Part shown: positions 35,424 through 43,817 of the stretch, piece by piece
Position numbering within the stretch: the stretch's first letter is position 1
Layout of the letters: every line of letters starts with the position of its first letter
Assembly (NCBI GenBank): GCA_903844815.1
Contig: CAIMVD010000046.1
Coordinates: 1-44,194, forward strand
DNA from: an uncultured Bacteroidota bacterium
Lineage (GTDB): Bacteria > Bacteroidota > Bacteroidia > Bacteroidales > VadinHA17
Direction of reading: 5' to 3'
Length of the DNA: 44,194 nucleotides
Translations under genes and position numbers: made by a program
Notes under the pieces: model-generated
What the model saw: the letters and a program-made list of their open reading frames with translations, nothing else
Database searches by the model: none
Told to the model about the DNA's origin: nothing

Positions 35424-37367
35424 ATGGGAAATATTAGAGAATTCGTTACTTCCTTACCAGGTGAGACCCGGTGGCATGGAAACCATAAAGAATCAGGCAA
35501 CCGGATGGTCCTTAATGCCGGGAATATATCATTGCTGTATGAAAATGGGAATCTGAGATATATTTCAGTGAATAAACTCGAAATCCTCAGGATGATTTAT
35601 TCTGCCGTGCGCGGCAGAGAATGGCTGACTATCAAACCTGTAATTTCAGGGGAGGAGTTTGATATACAGAAGGATTCATTCAGGATAAAATTTGAGGCGC
35701 ATTACCTGATGGGAGAGATAAACTTTCAAGCCCATTATTCAATTATTGGCAATTCTGACAACTCTTTGATCTTCAAATTTGAAGGTGAAGCTTTGAATTC
35801 TTTTGAGAAGAACAGGATTGGTTTGTGCGTACTTCATCCTGTTGAATCAGTTAAAGGAGAGAAATGTGTGGTTGTTCATACTGACAATAAACCGGAAGAG
35901 CTTGTATTTCCTTATTATATAAGCCAGCATCAGCCATTTAAGGATATAAAATCGATGATATGGAATAGATCCGGTTTTAAATGTTCAATCGATTTTTCCG
36001 GTGATGTTTTTGAATCAGAAGACCAGCGTAACTGGACAGATGCCTCGTATAAGACCTATTGCACCCCGTTGGAACACCCTTTTCCTGTCAGGGTTGGAAA
36101 AGGCGAAAGAATTTCTCAGAAAATTGAGTTAAAAGTTCTTGCAGCAGATTTTTCTGACGGAAATGTGTCGGATGAGATTTCAATGTCAATCAACCGTGAA
36201 CCAATTCTGCCGGTTCCCCGCATCGGGATCGGACGTTCAAGCCGGCCTCAGCCCCTGGAAGATGAAGAGGTAAGTTTATTGAGGCAAATTAAATTCAGCC
36301 ATTATCGTATTGATGTTTATTTGTTTAAATCCGATTGGGAATCAGAACTTGAAAACGGTTTAAGGGAAGCTGCTTTACTCGGTTACAAAACTGAGCTGGC
36401 TCTTTTTCTGGATGATAATTTTTCAGTTCATATTCAGGAATTCTTAAAAGCTATTAGGAGGTTAAAATATGATATTGATATTGTCCTGCTTTATCATAAA
36501 ACAAGTTTGTCATCACCCGACAGCATAACTGACATTGTTGTCCCGCTTCTAAAAACTGCTTTGCCCGGGGTCATTATCTGTTGCGGAACAAATGCAAATT
36601 TTGCCCAGCTTAACAGATGCAGGCCTGAATCGGCCTTTTTCGATAATCTCTGTTATTCAATTCACCCGCAGGAACATGCTTCAGACAACCTTACGCTTAT
36701 TGAGAACCTTCAATCCATGAGGGATACAGTTGAGAGTGCCGGATCGTTTTCCCCGGACAAGGGAATATGGGTATCCCCGGTCAATATTCAACGGAGATTC
36801 AATGCGAATGTTACAGCATATGAACAGCCTGATAAGGGAATGAAATTTCCGTTGCAGGCTGACAGCCGCCTGATGTCATTATTTGGCGGATGCTGGGCAG
36901 CCATTAGTCTTAAATATCTCATTCATGAAGTTGTTAACGGGATAACATATTTCGAAACAGTTGGTGAGAGAGGTATCATTCAGGGCGATAATGATTCACA
37001 GTGGCCTGGTGAATTTCAGACGTGTAAGGGCATGATTTTCCCTGTTTATCATGTATTTAAATTTATACTTGGCAATGAAAATTACGGTCTGGTCTGGTCT
37101 GCTTCCTCACACCCATTGCAGGTGGATTCTTTGGTAATGTCTGATAATGACCGTCTGAAAATGATATTGGTGAATTTTTCAACTGTGGCAGAAATAATAA
37201 GCATAAAAGGATGGCAGGGGGAACTAAATGTAAAAACATTGAATGAGTTAAGTTATATTGAAGCTGTATGTGATGCTGACTGGCTGGCAAATGTTGAATC
37301 AATTATAGTTAATTCTGGCAAGCCTCTTTTTTTGGAACCCTGTTCTATAAATTTCATAGAAGGGTAA
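35424..37367 (+). CDS. apnL: D-apionate lactonase-like protein
   Basis: A 647-residue protein without a signal peptide, hence cytoplasmic. The layout fits an N-terminal beta-sandwich (about 1-240), a TIM-barrel-like middle (about 260-560) and a C-terminal beta domain. Segments such as GNLRYISV, NRIGLCVLHPVE, YISQHQPFKDIKSM and EHPFPVRV remind me of the ApnL family, which hydrolyses D-apionolactone to D-apionate in Bacteroides. I call it mainly on this resemblance and on the neighbours (GH140 apiosidase, Gfo/Idh dehydrogenase, oxidoisomerase-like and decarboxylase-like genes). A general TIM-barrel glycoside hydrolase is the main alternative. The GntR gene starts 42 bp downstream. Confidence 0.6.
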   Translation: MGNIREFVTSLPGETRWHGNHKESGNRMVLNAGNISLLYENGNLRYISVNKLEILRMIYSAVRGREWLTIKPVISGEEFDIQKDSFRIKFEAHYLMGEINFQAHYSIIGNSDNSLIFKFEGEALNSFEKNRIGLCVLHPVESVKGEKCVVVHTDNKPEELVFPYYISQHQPFKDIKSMIWNRSGFKCSIDFSGDVFESEDQRNWTDASYKTYCTPLEHPFPVRVGKGERISQKIELKVLAADFSDGNVSDEISMSINREPILPVPRIGIGRSSRPQPLEDEEVSLLRQIKFSHYRIDVYLFKSDWESELENGLREAALLGYKTELALFLDDNFSVHIQEFLKAIRRLKYDIDIVLLYHKTSLSSPDSITDIVVPLLKTALPGVIICCGTNANFAQLNRCRPESAFFDNLCYSIHPQEHASDNLTLIENLQSMRDTVESAGSFSPDKGIWVSPVNIQRRFNANVTAYEQPDKGMKFPLQADSRLMSLFGGCWAAISLKYLIHEVVNGITYFETVGERGIIQGDNDSQWPGEFQTCKGMIFPVYHVFKFILGNENYGLVWSASSHPLQVDSLVMSDNDRLKMILVNFSTVAEIISIKGWQGELNVKTLNELSYIEAVCDADWLANVESIIVNSGKPLFLEPCSINFIEG

Positions 37368-37409
37368 TTTTTTGTTTTTAGATTTTTGCATCAGAAATTT
37401 ATCCGATCC

Positions 37410-38420
37410 ATGGCAATCAAAATAAAAATATCAGACCAGACAAGTATCCCAAAATACGAACAGCTTGCCAATGAGATTATAAGACATATCCGGGCAGGAC
37501 GCCTGGCGTTGGGCGATAAGTTGCCATCTATTCATGAAGTCACCTATAATTATGATATTTCGAGGGATACCGTTGTGATGGCCTATAAAGTACTTAAAGA
37601 ACGAGGCATCATAAGTGCTAAACACGGCAAGGGTTTTTACGTTTCTTCCACAACATTTTCAGGTAAACTGAAAATATTTCTGCTTTTTGATGTCATGAAT
37701 GGATATAAAGAGGTGCTGTACAGATCATTAGTTGATTCCCTTGGACCGGATTACCAGGTTGATATCTATTTTCATTATTATAATATTAAGGTGTTTGAGC
37801 AGTTAATCGCCAACAATTTAGGCAAATACGGATTTTACGTCGTTATGCCTCATTTTAATGAAGATGTGTCGGAGGCTGTAAATTTAATTCCCAGGGATAA
37901 ATTGCTCATCATTGATAAAGATATTTTATCGGCTGAGTCAGATTATGCTGCTGTATACCAGGATTTTGAAAATGATGTTTACGATGCTTTGAAGGAAGCG
38001 GGCCCTTATCTGAAAAAATATTCCAACTTAAAGTTTATTTCCAATCATAATTTCCAGTTCATACCTGATGGAATGGAACGTGGATTCAATAATTTCTGTC
38101 GTGAACATAAAGTAAAGCATAAAGTATTTAATGATATAGATTCATCCGTTCCATCAAAAGGAGATGCATTTCTTGTTGTTTCAGATCATGACCTTATCGA
38201 GCTTATTAAGATCTCATTGAAGAAAAAATGGGAGCTTGGGAAGGATATTGGTATTGTGTCATACGACGATACCCCATTAAAAGAAATCCTCTCGGGTGGT
38301 ATTTCTGTAATTTCCACAGATTTCAGGAAAATGGGAGAAACTGCTTCCGGAATGATTAAAAACAGAACATTCATCAGGAAGGCAAACCCGTATATTTTCA
38401 TTCAGAGAAATTCATTATGA
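37410..38420 (+). CDS. GntR-family transcriptional regulator with sugar-binding-like C-terminal domain
   Basis: A 336-residue regulator. The frame extends upstream to a TTG at 37386, but the ATG at 37410 begins the conserved KIKISDQTSIPKYEQLANEI segment and is the likelier start. Residues 1-75 are a GntR winged helix (GDKLPSIHEVTYNYDISRDT, LKERGIISAKHGKGFYV). Residues about 85-330 resemble the LacI/periplasmic-binding-protein sugar-sensing domain (KIFLLFD, IGIVSYDDTPLKEILSGGISVISTD). The DDTP-LKE-L--GI-VISTD pattern is typical of LacI-type dimer cores. It lies inside the apiose cluster, just before a permease gene with its own candidate promoter and palindrome, and probably controls that cluster in response to apiose or an intermediate. 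Confidence 0.88.
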   Translation: MAIKIKISDQTSIPKYEQLANEIIRHIRAGRLALGDKLPSIHEVTYNYDISRDTVVMAYKVLKERGIISAKHGKGFYVSSTTFSGKLKIFLLFDVMNGYKEVLYRSLVDSLGPDYQVDIYFHYYNIKVFEQLIANNLGKYGFYVVMPHFNEDVSEAVNLIPRDKLLIIDKDILSAESDYAAVYQDFENDVYDALKEAGPYLKKYSNLKFISNHNFQFIPDGMERGFNNFCREHKVKHKVFNDIDSSVPSKGDAFLVVSDHDLIELIKISLKKKWELGKDIGIVSYDDTPLKEILSGGISVISTDFRKMGETASGMIKNRTFIRKANPYIFIQRNSL

Positions 38421-38513
38421 CAGTTTTGAATTAAGCTGTTGCGTTCACATCCGAAATAAGGTGAGCGGATAAAATAATTTTTACTTAATAGTGAGTTTTA
38501 TTTGTTTTCTTTT

Positions 38514-38553
38514 TATATTTGGCATAACAGTACATAACACTTATAGTGCTGTA
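38514..38553 (+). promoter_or_regulatory. candidate promoter -7 box with overlapping/adjacent operator palindrome
   Basis: TATATTTG at 38514-38521 matches TAnnTTTG exactly; a good TTTG at -33 is missing. Directly downstream, CACTTATAGTG (38538-38548) is a perfect inverted repeat around a three-base centre, nested in a wider ACAGTAC...GTGCTGT pair (about 38527-38552). A repressor bound there would block transcription of the permease and downstream genes. The neighbouring GntR protein is the obvious candidate. Confidence 0.45.
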
Positions 38554-38591
38554 TAAAAAGGATATATTTATTAATTACTCAATCTTATTTT

Positions 38592-39593
38592 ATGGTATTG
38601 GTTCAGAACTATACTTTAGCCGTTTTTCTCTGCGCCCTTGCTATGATTTGCTGGGGTTCATGGCAGAACACTCAGAATCTTATCGGAAAGTCCTGGAGGT
38701 TTGAACTTTATTACTGGGATTTTTCATTTGGGATTCTGCTGTTTGCGTTACTGATGGCATTTACCTTCGGAAGCATAGGTAGCGAAGGAAGGAGTTTCAT
38801 TCCCGATCTGAAACAGGCTGATGCAGAAAGCCTGTTATCTGCAGCGATAGGAGGTGTCATATGGAATGCAGGAACCCTTATGCTTGTAGCTGCCATCTCA
38901 GTTGCCGGGATGTCAGTGGCCTTTCCGATAGGTGGCGGAATAGGATGGACCCTGGGTATTTTAATTAACTATTTAAGTAAGCCGGAGGGAAATCCTGTTT
39001 TTCTGTTTGGAGGTACTGCATTTATAGTATTGGCAATTTTTTTAAGTATGATTTCGTACAGGAGACTTGCAGTTCATCAGAAAAAAACAACTTTCAAAGG
39101 GATACTTCTTTCTCTCTCTGCGGGGTTGTGTATTGCTTTCTTCTACAGGTTTGTCGCTTCTGCGCTTGCTTCCGACTTTACACCTGCCGATGCCGGAAAG
39201 ATCAGTTCGTACACTGCCGTTGTATTTTTTTCTGCAGGTGCCCTGGTCTGCACAGGTTTTCTTAACCCGGTATTTATGTCACGACCCGTTCAGGGTCCCC
39301 CGGTAAGGATGGCCGATTGGTACAAAGGCGGACCGAAGACTCATCTGCTCGGCATGCTCGGCGGTGCAATATGGTGCCTGGGTAATTCGGTAAGTTTTAT
39401 GTCGGTGGGAGCAGCAAGTCCGGCTATTTCGTACGGGCTGAGTAATTCTGCCCCTGTTGTAGCGGCAATTTGGGGAATTTTTGTCTGGAAAGAGTTCCGC
39501 GGCGCTCCAAAAGGCACCAGCCTGATTCTTGCGCTTATGTTTGCTTGTTACCTGGCCGGACTGGTGTTAATTGTATACTCCAGATTTGCATAA
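38592..39593 (+). CDS. DMT-superfamily sugar permease (GRP/RhaT/ureide-permease-like)
   Basis: A 333-residue integral inner-membrane protein with about ten hydrophobic segments. It starts with a [13 protein letters not shown] motif in helix 1, contains [13 protein letters not shown] after helix 4 and [32 protein letters not shown] in the second half, showing the usual two-fold repeat of DMT transporters. Bacteroidota proteins of this kind are annotated as GRP-family or ureide-permease-like transporters. It lies 19 bp upstream of the GH140 gene and within an apiose-degradation cluster, so uptake of D-apiose (or an apiose disaccharide) across the inner membrane is the likely role. Substrate is inferred from context only. 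Confidence 0.8.
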   Translation: MVLVQNYTLAVFLCALAMICWGSWQNTQNLIGKSWRFELYYWDFSFGILLFALLMAFTFGSIGSEGRSFIPDLKQADAESLLSAAIGGVIWNAGTLMLVAAISVAGMSVAFPIGGGIGWTLGILINYLSKPEGNPVFLFGGTAFIVLAIFLSMISYRRLAVHQKKTTFKGILLSLSAGLCIAFFYRFVASALASDFTPADAGKISSYTAVVFFSAGALVCTGFLNPVFMSRPVQGPPVRMADWYKGGPKTHLLGMLGGAIWCLGNSVSFMSVGAASPAISYGLSNSAPVVAAIWGIFVWKEFRGAPKGTSLILALMFACYLAGLVLIVYSRFA

Positions 39594-39612
39594 TACATTT
39601 AATAAGATTGTT

Positions 39613-41046
39613 ATGAAGAAATTATTTATTTCAGTTCTCATTTTTCTGACTTCAGTGGGAGCGCTTAAGTGCCAGGATAAAAAATGGCTGGGACCATCGG
39701 TCGATTTAAAGCACGGAAGTTTAAAGGTTTCAGGGAACAAGCACTTCCTTGTATTTGAAGACGGAACTCCCTTTTTCTATCTGGGCGACACAGGATGGGA
39801 ACTTTTTCATCGTCTTAATAAGGAAGAGACTGAAAGATATCTTGAAAACCGGCGTGCAAAAGGGTTTACGGTAATTCAGGCTGTGGCACTTGCAGAACTT
39901 GACGGACTCAATACTCCAAATGCGGAAGGGAATAAACCTCTCATTAACAACAACCCGCTTACACCAAATGAAAAGTACTTTGAGCATGTTGACTGGGTAA
40001 TAAAGAAGGCAGAAGAAAAAGGAATTTTCATCGGGCTGCTTCCTGCCTGGGGCGATAAATGGAACAGGAAGTGGGGTGTGGGACCTCAGGTATTCCATCC
40101 TGAAAATGCAAGGGAATACGGGAAATTCCTGGGGCAACGCTATAAAAATTATCCAAATATTATATGGATTATGGGAGGCGACCGTCCAATTGAACTGGAA
40201 ATACACAGACAAACGATTGCTGCTATGGCTGAAGGGTTACGTGAAGGCGACGGAGGCATTCACGTAATTAGTTTCCATCCTACGGGAGGATCAGGTTCAT
40301 CGCAGAATCTTCATAATGAACCCTGGCTCGATTTCAATATGCGGCAGAATGGTCATAGTCTGAGTTACACTGAGAGATATTACATGACAAATGAAGATTA
40401 CAAGGTCGAACCCTCAAAGCCGGTTATTGATTCGGAACCTGTTTACGAGGACCATCCTGTAAATTTTAATGCGGATGCAAACGGGCATTCCACGGCTGCT
40501 GATGTTCGCAGACCACTCTACTGGGACCTTTTCAGCGGAGCTTTCGGACATACCTATGGTCACCATTCGGTCTGGCAGATGTGGACCCCTTCACGTGAAC
40601 CGATAAATCGTCCCCTTATGCCATGGTATGAGGCCATCGATCAGCCCGGAGCGGGACAGATGACGTACGGTCGCCTTTTGATTGAGTCGCGGCCGTTCCT
40701 TACAAGGATTCCGGATAACTCAATCATTGTGCCTGATAAGATAACATCTGCTGTGCCTGGTAACGGACTGTACAGGTATGTTGCCACACGCGACCAGGAA
40801 GGGACTTACGCCATGATATATGTTCCGGTGGGCAGGGAATTTACTGTACGGATGGATGCAATAAATGGGAAAGAAATTGTGGCATGGTGGTTCAATCCCC
40901 GGAACGGAGAAGCAACCGGAATCGGGAAATATCCGAACACCGGCACGCAAACATTCAATACTCCAACGCCTGGTGAGAATCTTGACTGGATCCTCGTGCT
41001 CGACGATGCCTCCCGGAAATATCCTGCTCCCGGCTCAAGTAAATAG
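39613..41046 (+). CDS. GH140 family apiosidase (DUF4038)
   Basis: A 477-residue exported glycoside hydrolase. The open frame begins earlier (39571), but the ATG at 39613 starts a proper signal peptide ([17 protein letters not shown]), so I use it. The catalytic TIM barrel has the DUF4038 opening [20 protein letters not shown] and barrel motifs [11 protein letters not shown] (Asp190) and [10 protein letters not shown] (Glu275); these two acids are the likely catalytic pair by analogy with the characterised GH140 enzyme BT1012. A C-terminal beta-sandwich follows (about 385-465). GH140 enzymes release D-apiose from pectin (rhamnogalacturonan II). The gene opens a tightly packed run (gaps of 5, 5 and 8 bp) with three enzymes for apiose breakdown. 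Confidence 0.85.
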   Translation: MKKLFISVLIFLTSVGALKCQDKKWLGPSVDLKHGSLKVSGNKHFLVFEDGTPFFYLGDTGWELFHRLNKEETERYLENRRAKGFTVIQAVALAELDGLNTPNAEGNKPLINNNPLTPNEKYFEHVDWVIKKAEEKGIFIGLLPAWGDKWNRKWGVGPQVFHPENAREYGKFLGQRYKNYPNIIWIMGGDRPIELEIHRQTIAAMAEGLREGDGGIHVISFHPTGGSGSSQNLHNEPWLDFNMRQNGHSLSYTERYYMTNEDYKVEPSKPVIDSEPVYEDHPVNFNADANGHSTAADVRRPLYWDLFSGAFGHTYGHHSVWQMWTPSREPINRPLMPWYEAIDQPGAGQMTYGRLLIESRPFLTRIPDNSIIVPDKITSAVPGNGLYRYVATRDQEGTYAMIYVPVGREFTVRMDAINGKEIVAWWFNPRNGEATGIGKYPNTGTQTFNTPTPGENLDWILVLDDASRKYPAPGSSK

Positions 41047-41051
41047 TAATT

Positions 41052-41861
41052 ATGCAGTTAGGCTTATCATCATATACTTATACCTGGGCAGTTGGAGTAC
41101 CGGGCTCACCACCCGAAAATCCTCTTACTCCCAAAGGACTTATTGACAAGGCATTCAATGCCGGGATAAAACTTGTTCAGATTGCCGATAATATGCCCCT
41201 TGAATCGATTGGAGAAGATGAACTCATCAATCTTGAAAAATACGGTGCGGGTAAAGGGGTAAAAATCGAGATGGGAGGCCGCGGCCTTACTCCTGAACAT
41301 ACTATGAAATGCCTTCTGGCAGCAGATTTTCTTCACTCTCCGATACTAAGAATGGTGATCGACTCAGCAGGTTTTGAACCCGGATTAGATTCAGTTACCG
41401 GAATTATAAGTGATCTGTTGCCTGAATTCAGGTCGAGGAAAATCAGGCTGGCAATTGAAAACCATGATCGTTTCAGGGCACGCGAATTTGAAAAGATCAT
41501 CAAATCTGCTGACAGCGAATGGGTGGGGATCTGCCTTGACTCTGTAAATTCCATGGGCGCCGGCGAAGGATTTGAAGAGGTAGCCAGGATTTTGATTCCT
41601 TATACAATCAACCTTCATATTAAAGATTTCACGATCCGAAGGGTCTCTCATAAAATGGGACTTCTGATTGAGGGTACCCCGGCAGGAAAGGGAATGCTTA
41701 ATATCAGTGAACTGGTGGAAAAGCTTTCAATTCAGGGAAGTTGCAACAGTGCCATTCTCGAGCTTTGGACACCTCCTGAAAAAAGTATTGGGGAAACTAT
41801 CATTAGGGAAGACGCATGGGCCTGTGAAAGCATTGAATATCTTGAATCTATCTTAAAATAA
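41052..41861 (+). CDS. oiaC: xylose-isomerase-like TIM barrel, probable 3-oxo-isoapionate decarboxylase
   Basis: A 269-residue cytoplasmic protein of the sugar phosphate isomerase/epimerase (AP endonuclease 2-like) superfamily. The four expected metal ligands are visible: Glu136 (LAIENHDRF), Asp163 (GICLDSVNS), His189 (NLHIKDF) and Glu237 (AILELWT). OiaC, the 3-oxo-isoapionate decarboxylase that yields L-erythrulose, belongs to this superfamily. Its place between GH140 and the apiose-dehydrogenase-like gene, with 5-bp gaps on both sides, favours that role. Alternatives are a sugar epimerase or the isomerase-like partner of 3-keto-glycoside pathways, which is also found next to Gfo/Idh genes. 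Confidence 0.65.
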   Translation: MQLGLSSYTYTWAVGVPGSPPENPLTPKGLIDKAFNAGIKLVQIADNMPLESIGEDELINLEKYGAGKGVKIEMGGRGLTPEHTMKCLLAADFLHSPILRMVIDSAGFEPGLDSVTGIISDLLPEFRSRKIRLAIENHDRFRAREFEKIIKSADSEWVGICLDSVNSMGAGEGFEEVARILIPYTINLHIKDFTIRRVSHKMGLLIEGTPAGKGMLNISELVEKLSIQGSCNSAILELWTPPEKSIGETIIREDAWACESIEYLESILK

Positions 41862-41866
41862 GAAAA

Positions 41867-42901
41867 ATGGCTAAACTGAAATTTGCAGTTCTGGGTTGCG
41901 GTTTCTGGTCGAAATTCCAGATCGGAGCCTGGAGCGAACTGGAGGATGCAGAACTCACAGCAGTCTATAACCGGACACTTACAAAAGCAGAAAAAATTGC
42001 TGAATATTTTAAAGTGCCACGTGTGTATGATAACCCGGAGGAGTTGTTTTTAAAAGAAAAACCTGATTTTGTCGACATTATTACTGACGTTGATACTCAT
42101 GCTCATTTTGTTGAAATGGCAGTACGACACGGAGTTAAATATATTATCTGTCAGAAACCCATGGCTCCGGATTTTGAGACGGCTAAGAGGATGGTAAAGA
42201 CCTGCCATGACGCCGGAGCAAAACTATATATTCATGAAAACTATCGCTGGCAGGCTCCTGTGAGAAGATTTAAACAGATAGTTGATTCAGGAGTCATCGG
42301 AAAACCATTTAAGGCAAGAGTCTCTTTTCTTTCCGGATTTCCGGTATTTGACAACCAGCCCTTCCTGAGAGAACTCGATCACTTTATTCTTACCGACATG
42401 GGGTCACATGTACTCGACGTGGTCAGGTATCTGTTCGGGGAATGTGATGAATTATGGTGCAGGATCAGGGCCGTAACTCCCGGCATTAAGGGAGAGGATG
42501 TTGCTGTAATAATGATGGATATGAAAAACGGAATGCCGGTATATACCGAAATGTCGTATGCTTCTATTGTTGAGCATGATACCTTCTCAACTCTGAATAT
42601 TTTGGTTGAAGGAGAGAAGGGATCGGTATTTCTTGGGCCCGATTTTGAGATCAGGACAACTACCCGTACGGGAACTGATTCTGAGTTTGTCAGGTTCCCT
42701 TCATACCCGTGGGCTGATCCGGCTTATATTGTCAATCATGAAAGCGGAATTCATATCAATAAAAATATTCTGGATGATATCAGCGGCAGAATAGTAGCGG
42801 AGAATACCGGTGCAGATAACCTTGAAACAGTGAGGCTTATCTGGGCAAGTTACAGGTCTGCTGAATCGGGCATGAAAATTAGGATTGAGGATTTTAAATA
42901 G
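41867..42901 (+). CDS. apsD: Gfo/Idh/MocA oxidoreductase, probable D-apiose dehydrogenase
   Basis: A 344-residue cytoplasmic NAD(P)-dependent dehydrogenase without signal peptide. The N-terminal Rossmann fold has GCGFWS (10-15). The conserved lysine lies in CQKPM (Lys97), and the second-domain catalytic pair is Asp177 and His181 (TDMGSHVLD). Unlike the exported Gfo/Idh protein at the left end it has no Tat signal and no low-complexity insert. Known D-apiose dehydrogenases (apsD, forming D-apionolactone) are Gfo/Idh proteins found with apionate-pathway genes, which fits this neighbourhood. Family call is firm; substrate assignment depends on context. Confidence 0.75.
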   Translation: MAKLKFAVLGCGFWSKFQIGAWSELEDAELTAVYNRTLTKAEKIAEYFKVPRVYDNPEELFLKEKPDFVDIITDVDTHAHFVEMAVRHGVKYIICQKPMAPDFETAKRMVKTCHDAGAKLYIHENYRWQAPVRRFKQIVDSGVIGKPFKARVSFLSGFPVFDNQPFLRELDHFILTDMGSHVLDVVRYLFGECDELWCRIRAVTPGIKGEDVAVIMMDMKNGMPVYTEMSYASIVEHDTFSTLNILVEGEKGSVFLGPDFEIRTTTRTGTDSEFVRFPSYPWADPAYIVNHESGIHINKNILDDISGRIVAENTGADNLETVRLIWASYRSAESGMKIRIEDFK

Positions 42902-42909
42902 ATAAAACC

Positions 42910-43743
42910 ATGAAAAGGATAAAAGTTACTTTAGTTGGTGCAGGCGGAAAAATGGGAATGCGTCTGACGCATAACCTGCATAACTCAGATTATGAGATGT
43001 CTTATCTTGAAGTAAGCCAGCAGGGGATTGAAAAACTTAAGGTGAAGGGAATTTCAGTGTCAGACGCGGCCTCTGTTATTCCTGTGGCCGATGCGGTAAT
43101 ATTTGCTGTGCCCGATGTTGCCCTGGGAAAAGTTACTGCAGAATATATTCCACAAATGAGAAAGGGAGCCCTGGCAGTGACTCTCGATCCGGCAGCAGCA
43201 CTTGCCGGCAAGCTTTTCGAACGGGCAGATATTGCTTATTTCATAACTCACCCTACCCATCCCTCTGTTTTTAACTGGGAGCCCGTTGAGGAAAACATGA
43301 ATGATCATTTCGGAGGAGTTGCGGCAAAACAGTCCATAGTCTGTGCCCTGATGAGCGGCATAATGGAAGATTATATCCTTGGCGAAGAACTTGCCTCTGC
43401 TTTTTACGCACCTGTTTTACGGTCGCACAGGATTACTGTAGAACAGATGGGGCTTCTTGAACCCGCCCTCGTTGAAACACTTGCGTCAACTTGTATTTAT
43501 GTCATAAGTGAAGGGCTTGGCGAAGTTATAAAAAGAGGCGTTCCTGCTGAGGCCGCAAGAGACTTTCTGCTCGGGCACCTTAGAATTCAGATGGCAGTAT
43601 TATTCAATGAACTTCCGGGTGCAGTTTTTTCAGATGCTGCAAATAAGGCCCTTCAGAGAGGGCTAAAGGAATTTATTAAGGATGACTGGCGGAAAGTGTT
43701 TGAACCTGATAATGTTAAGGATCAGATAGAATCAATAACTTAA
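42910..43743 (+). CDS. apnO: Rossmann-fold dehydrogenase, probable D-apionate oxidoisomerase
   Basis: A 277-residue NAD(P)-dependent protein. A GAGGKMG nucleotide-binding loop lies at 10-16, followed by a helical C-terminal domain in the manner of the 6-phosphogluconate dehydrogenase-like superfamily. The motif THPTHPSVFNWE (about 113-124) with paired histidines and the later HRITVEQMGLLEPAL stand out as likely active-site elements. I assign it to D-apionate oxidoisomerase, which turns D-apionate into 3-oxo-isoapionate, because of fold, length and the flanking apsD-, oiaC- and apnL-like genes. It follows the dehydrogenase gene after 8 bp. Confidence 0.65.
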   Translation: MKRIKVTLVGAGGKMGMRLTHNLHNSDYEMSYLEVSQQGIEKLKVKGISVSDAASVIPVADAVIFAVPDVALGKVTAEYIPQMRKGALAVTLDPAAALAGKLFERADIAYFITHPTHPSVFNWEPVEENMNDHFGGVAAKQSIVCALMSGIMEDYILGEELASAFYAPVLRSHRITVEQMGLLEPALVETLASTCIYVISEGLGEVIKRGVPAEAARDFLLGHLRIQMAVLFNELPGAVFSDAANKALQRGLKEFIKDDWRKVFEPDNVKDQIESIT

Positions 43744-43817
43744 TTGATTCCCGGGGATATTTTTTATACTGCTAATTCTGATTGATTCAGTTTTCTTGAA
43801 AATTTCTTAAATAATTC

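Noticed and set aside
37386-37409. TTG start for the GntR regulator
   Set aside because: The eight extra residues are not part of the GntR fold, and the ATG at 37410 directly begins the conserved N-terminus.
39730-40212. 160-codon open frame on the minus strand
   Set aside because: It is antisense to the catalytic domain of the GH140 apiosidase and has no recognisable features.
41052-41861. hydroxypyruvate isomerase or generic xylose isomerase
   Set aside because: The metal-ligand pattern fits the whole superfamily, so it cannot decide; the gene context favours the oiaC role, and the alternative is kept only as a caveat.
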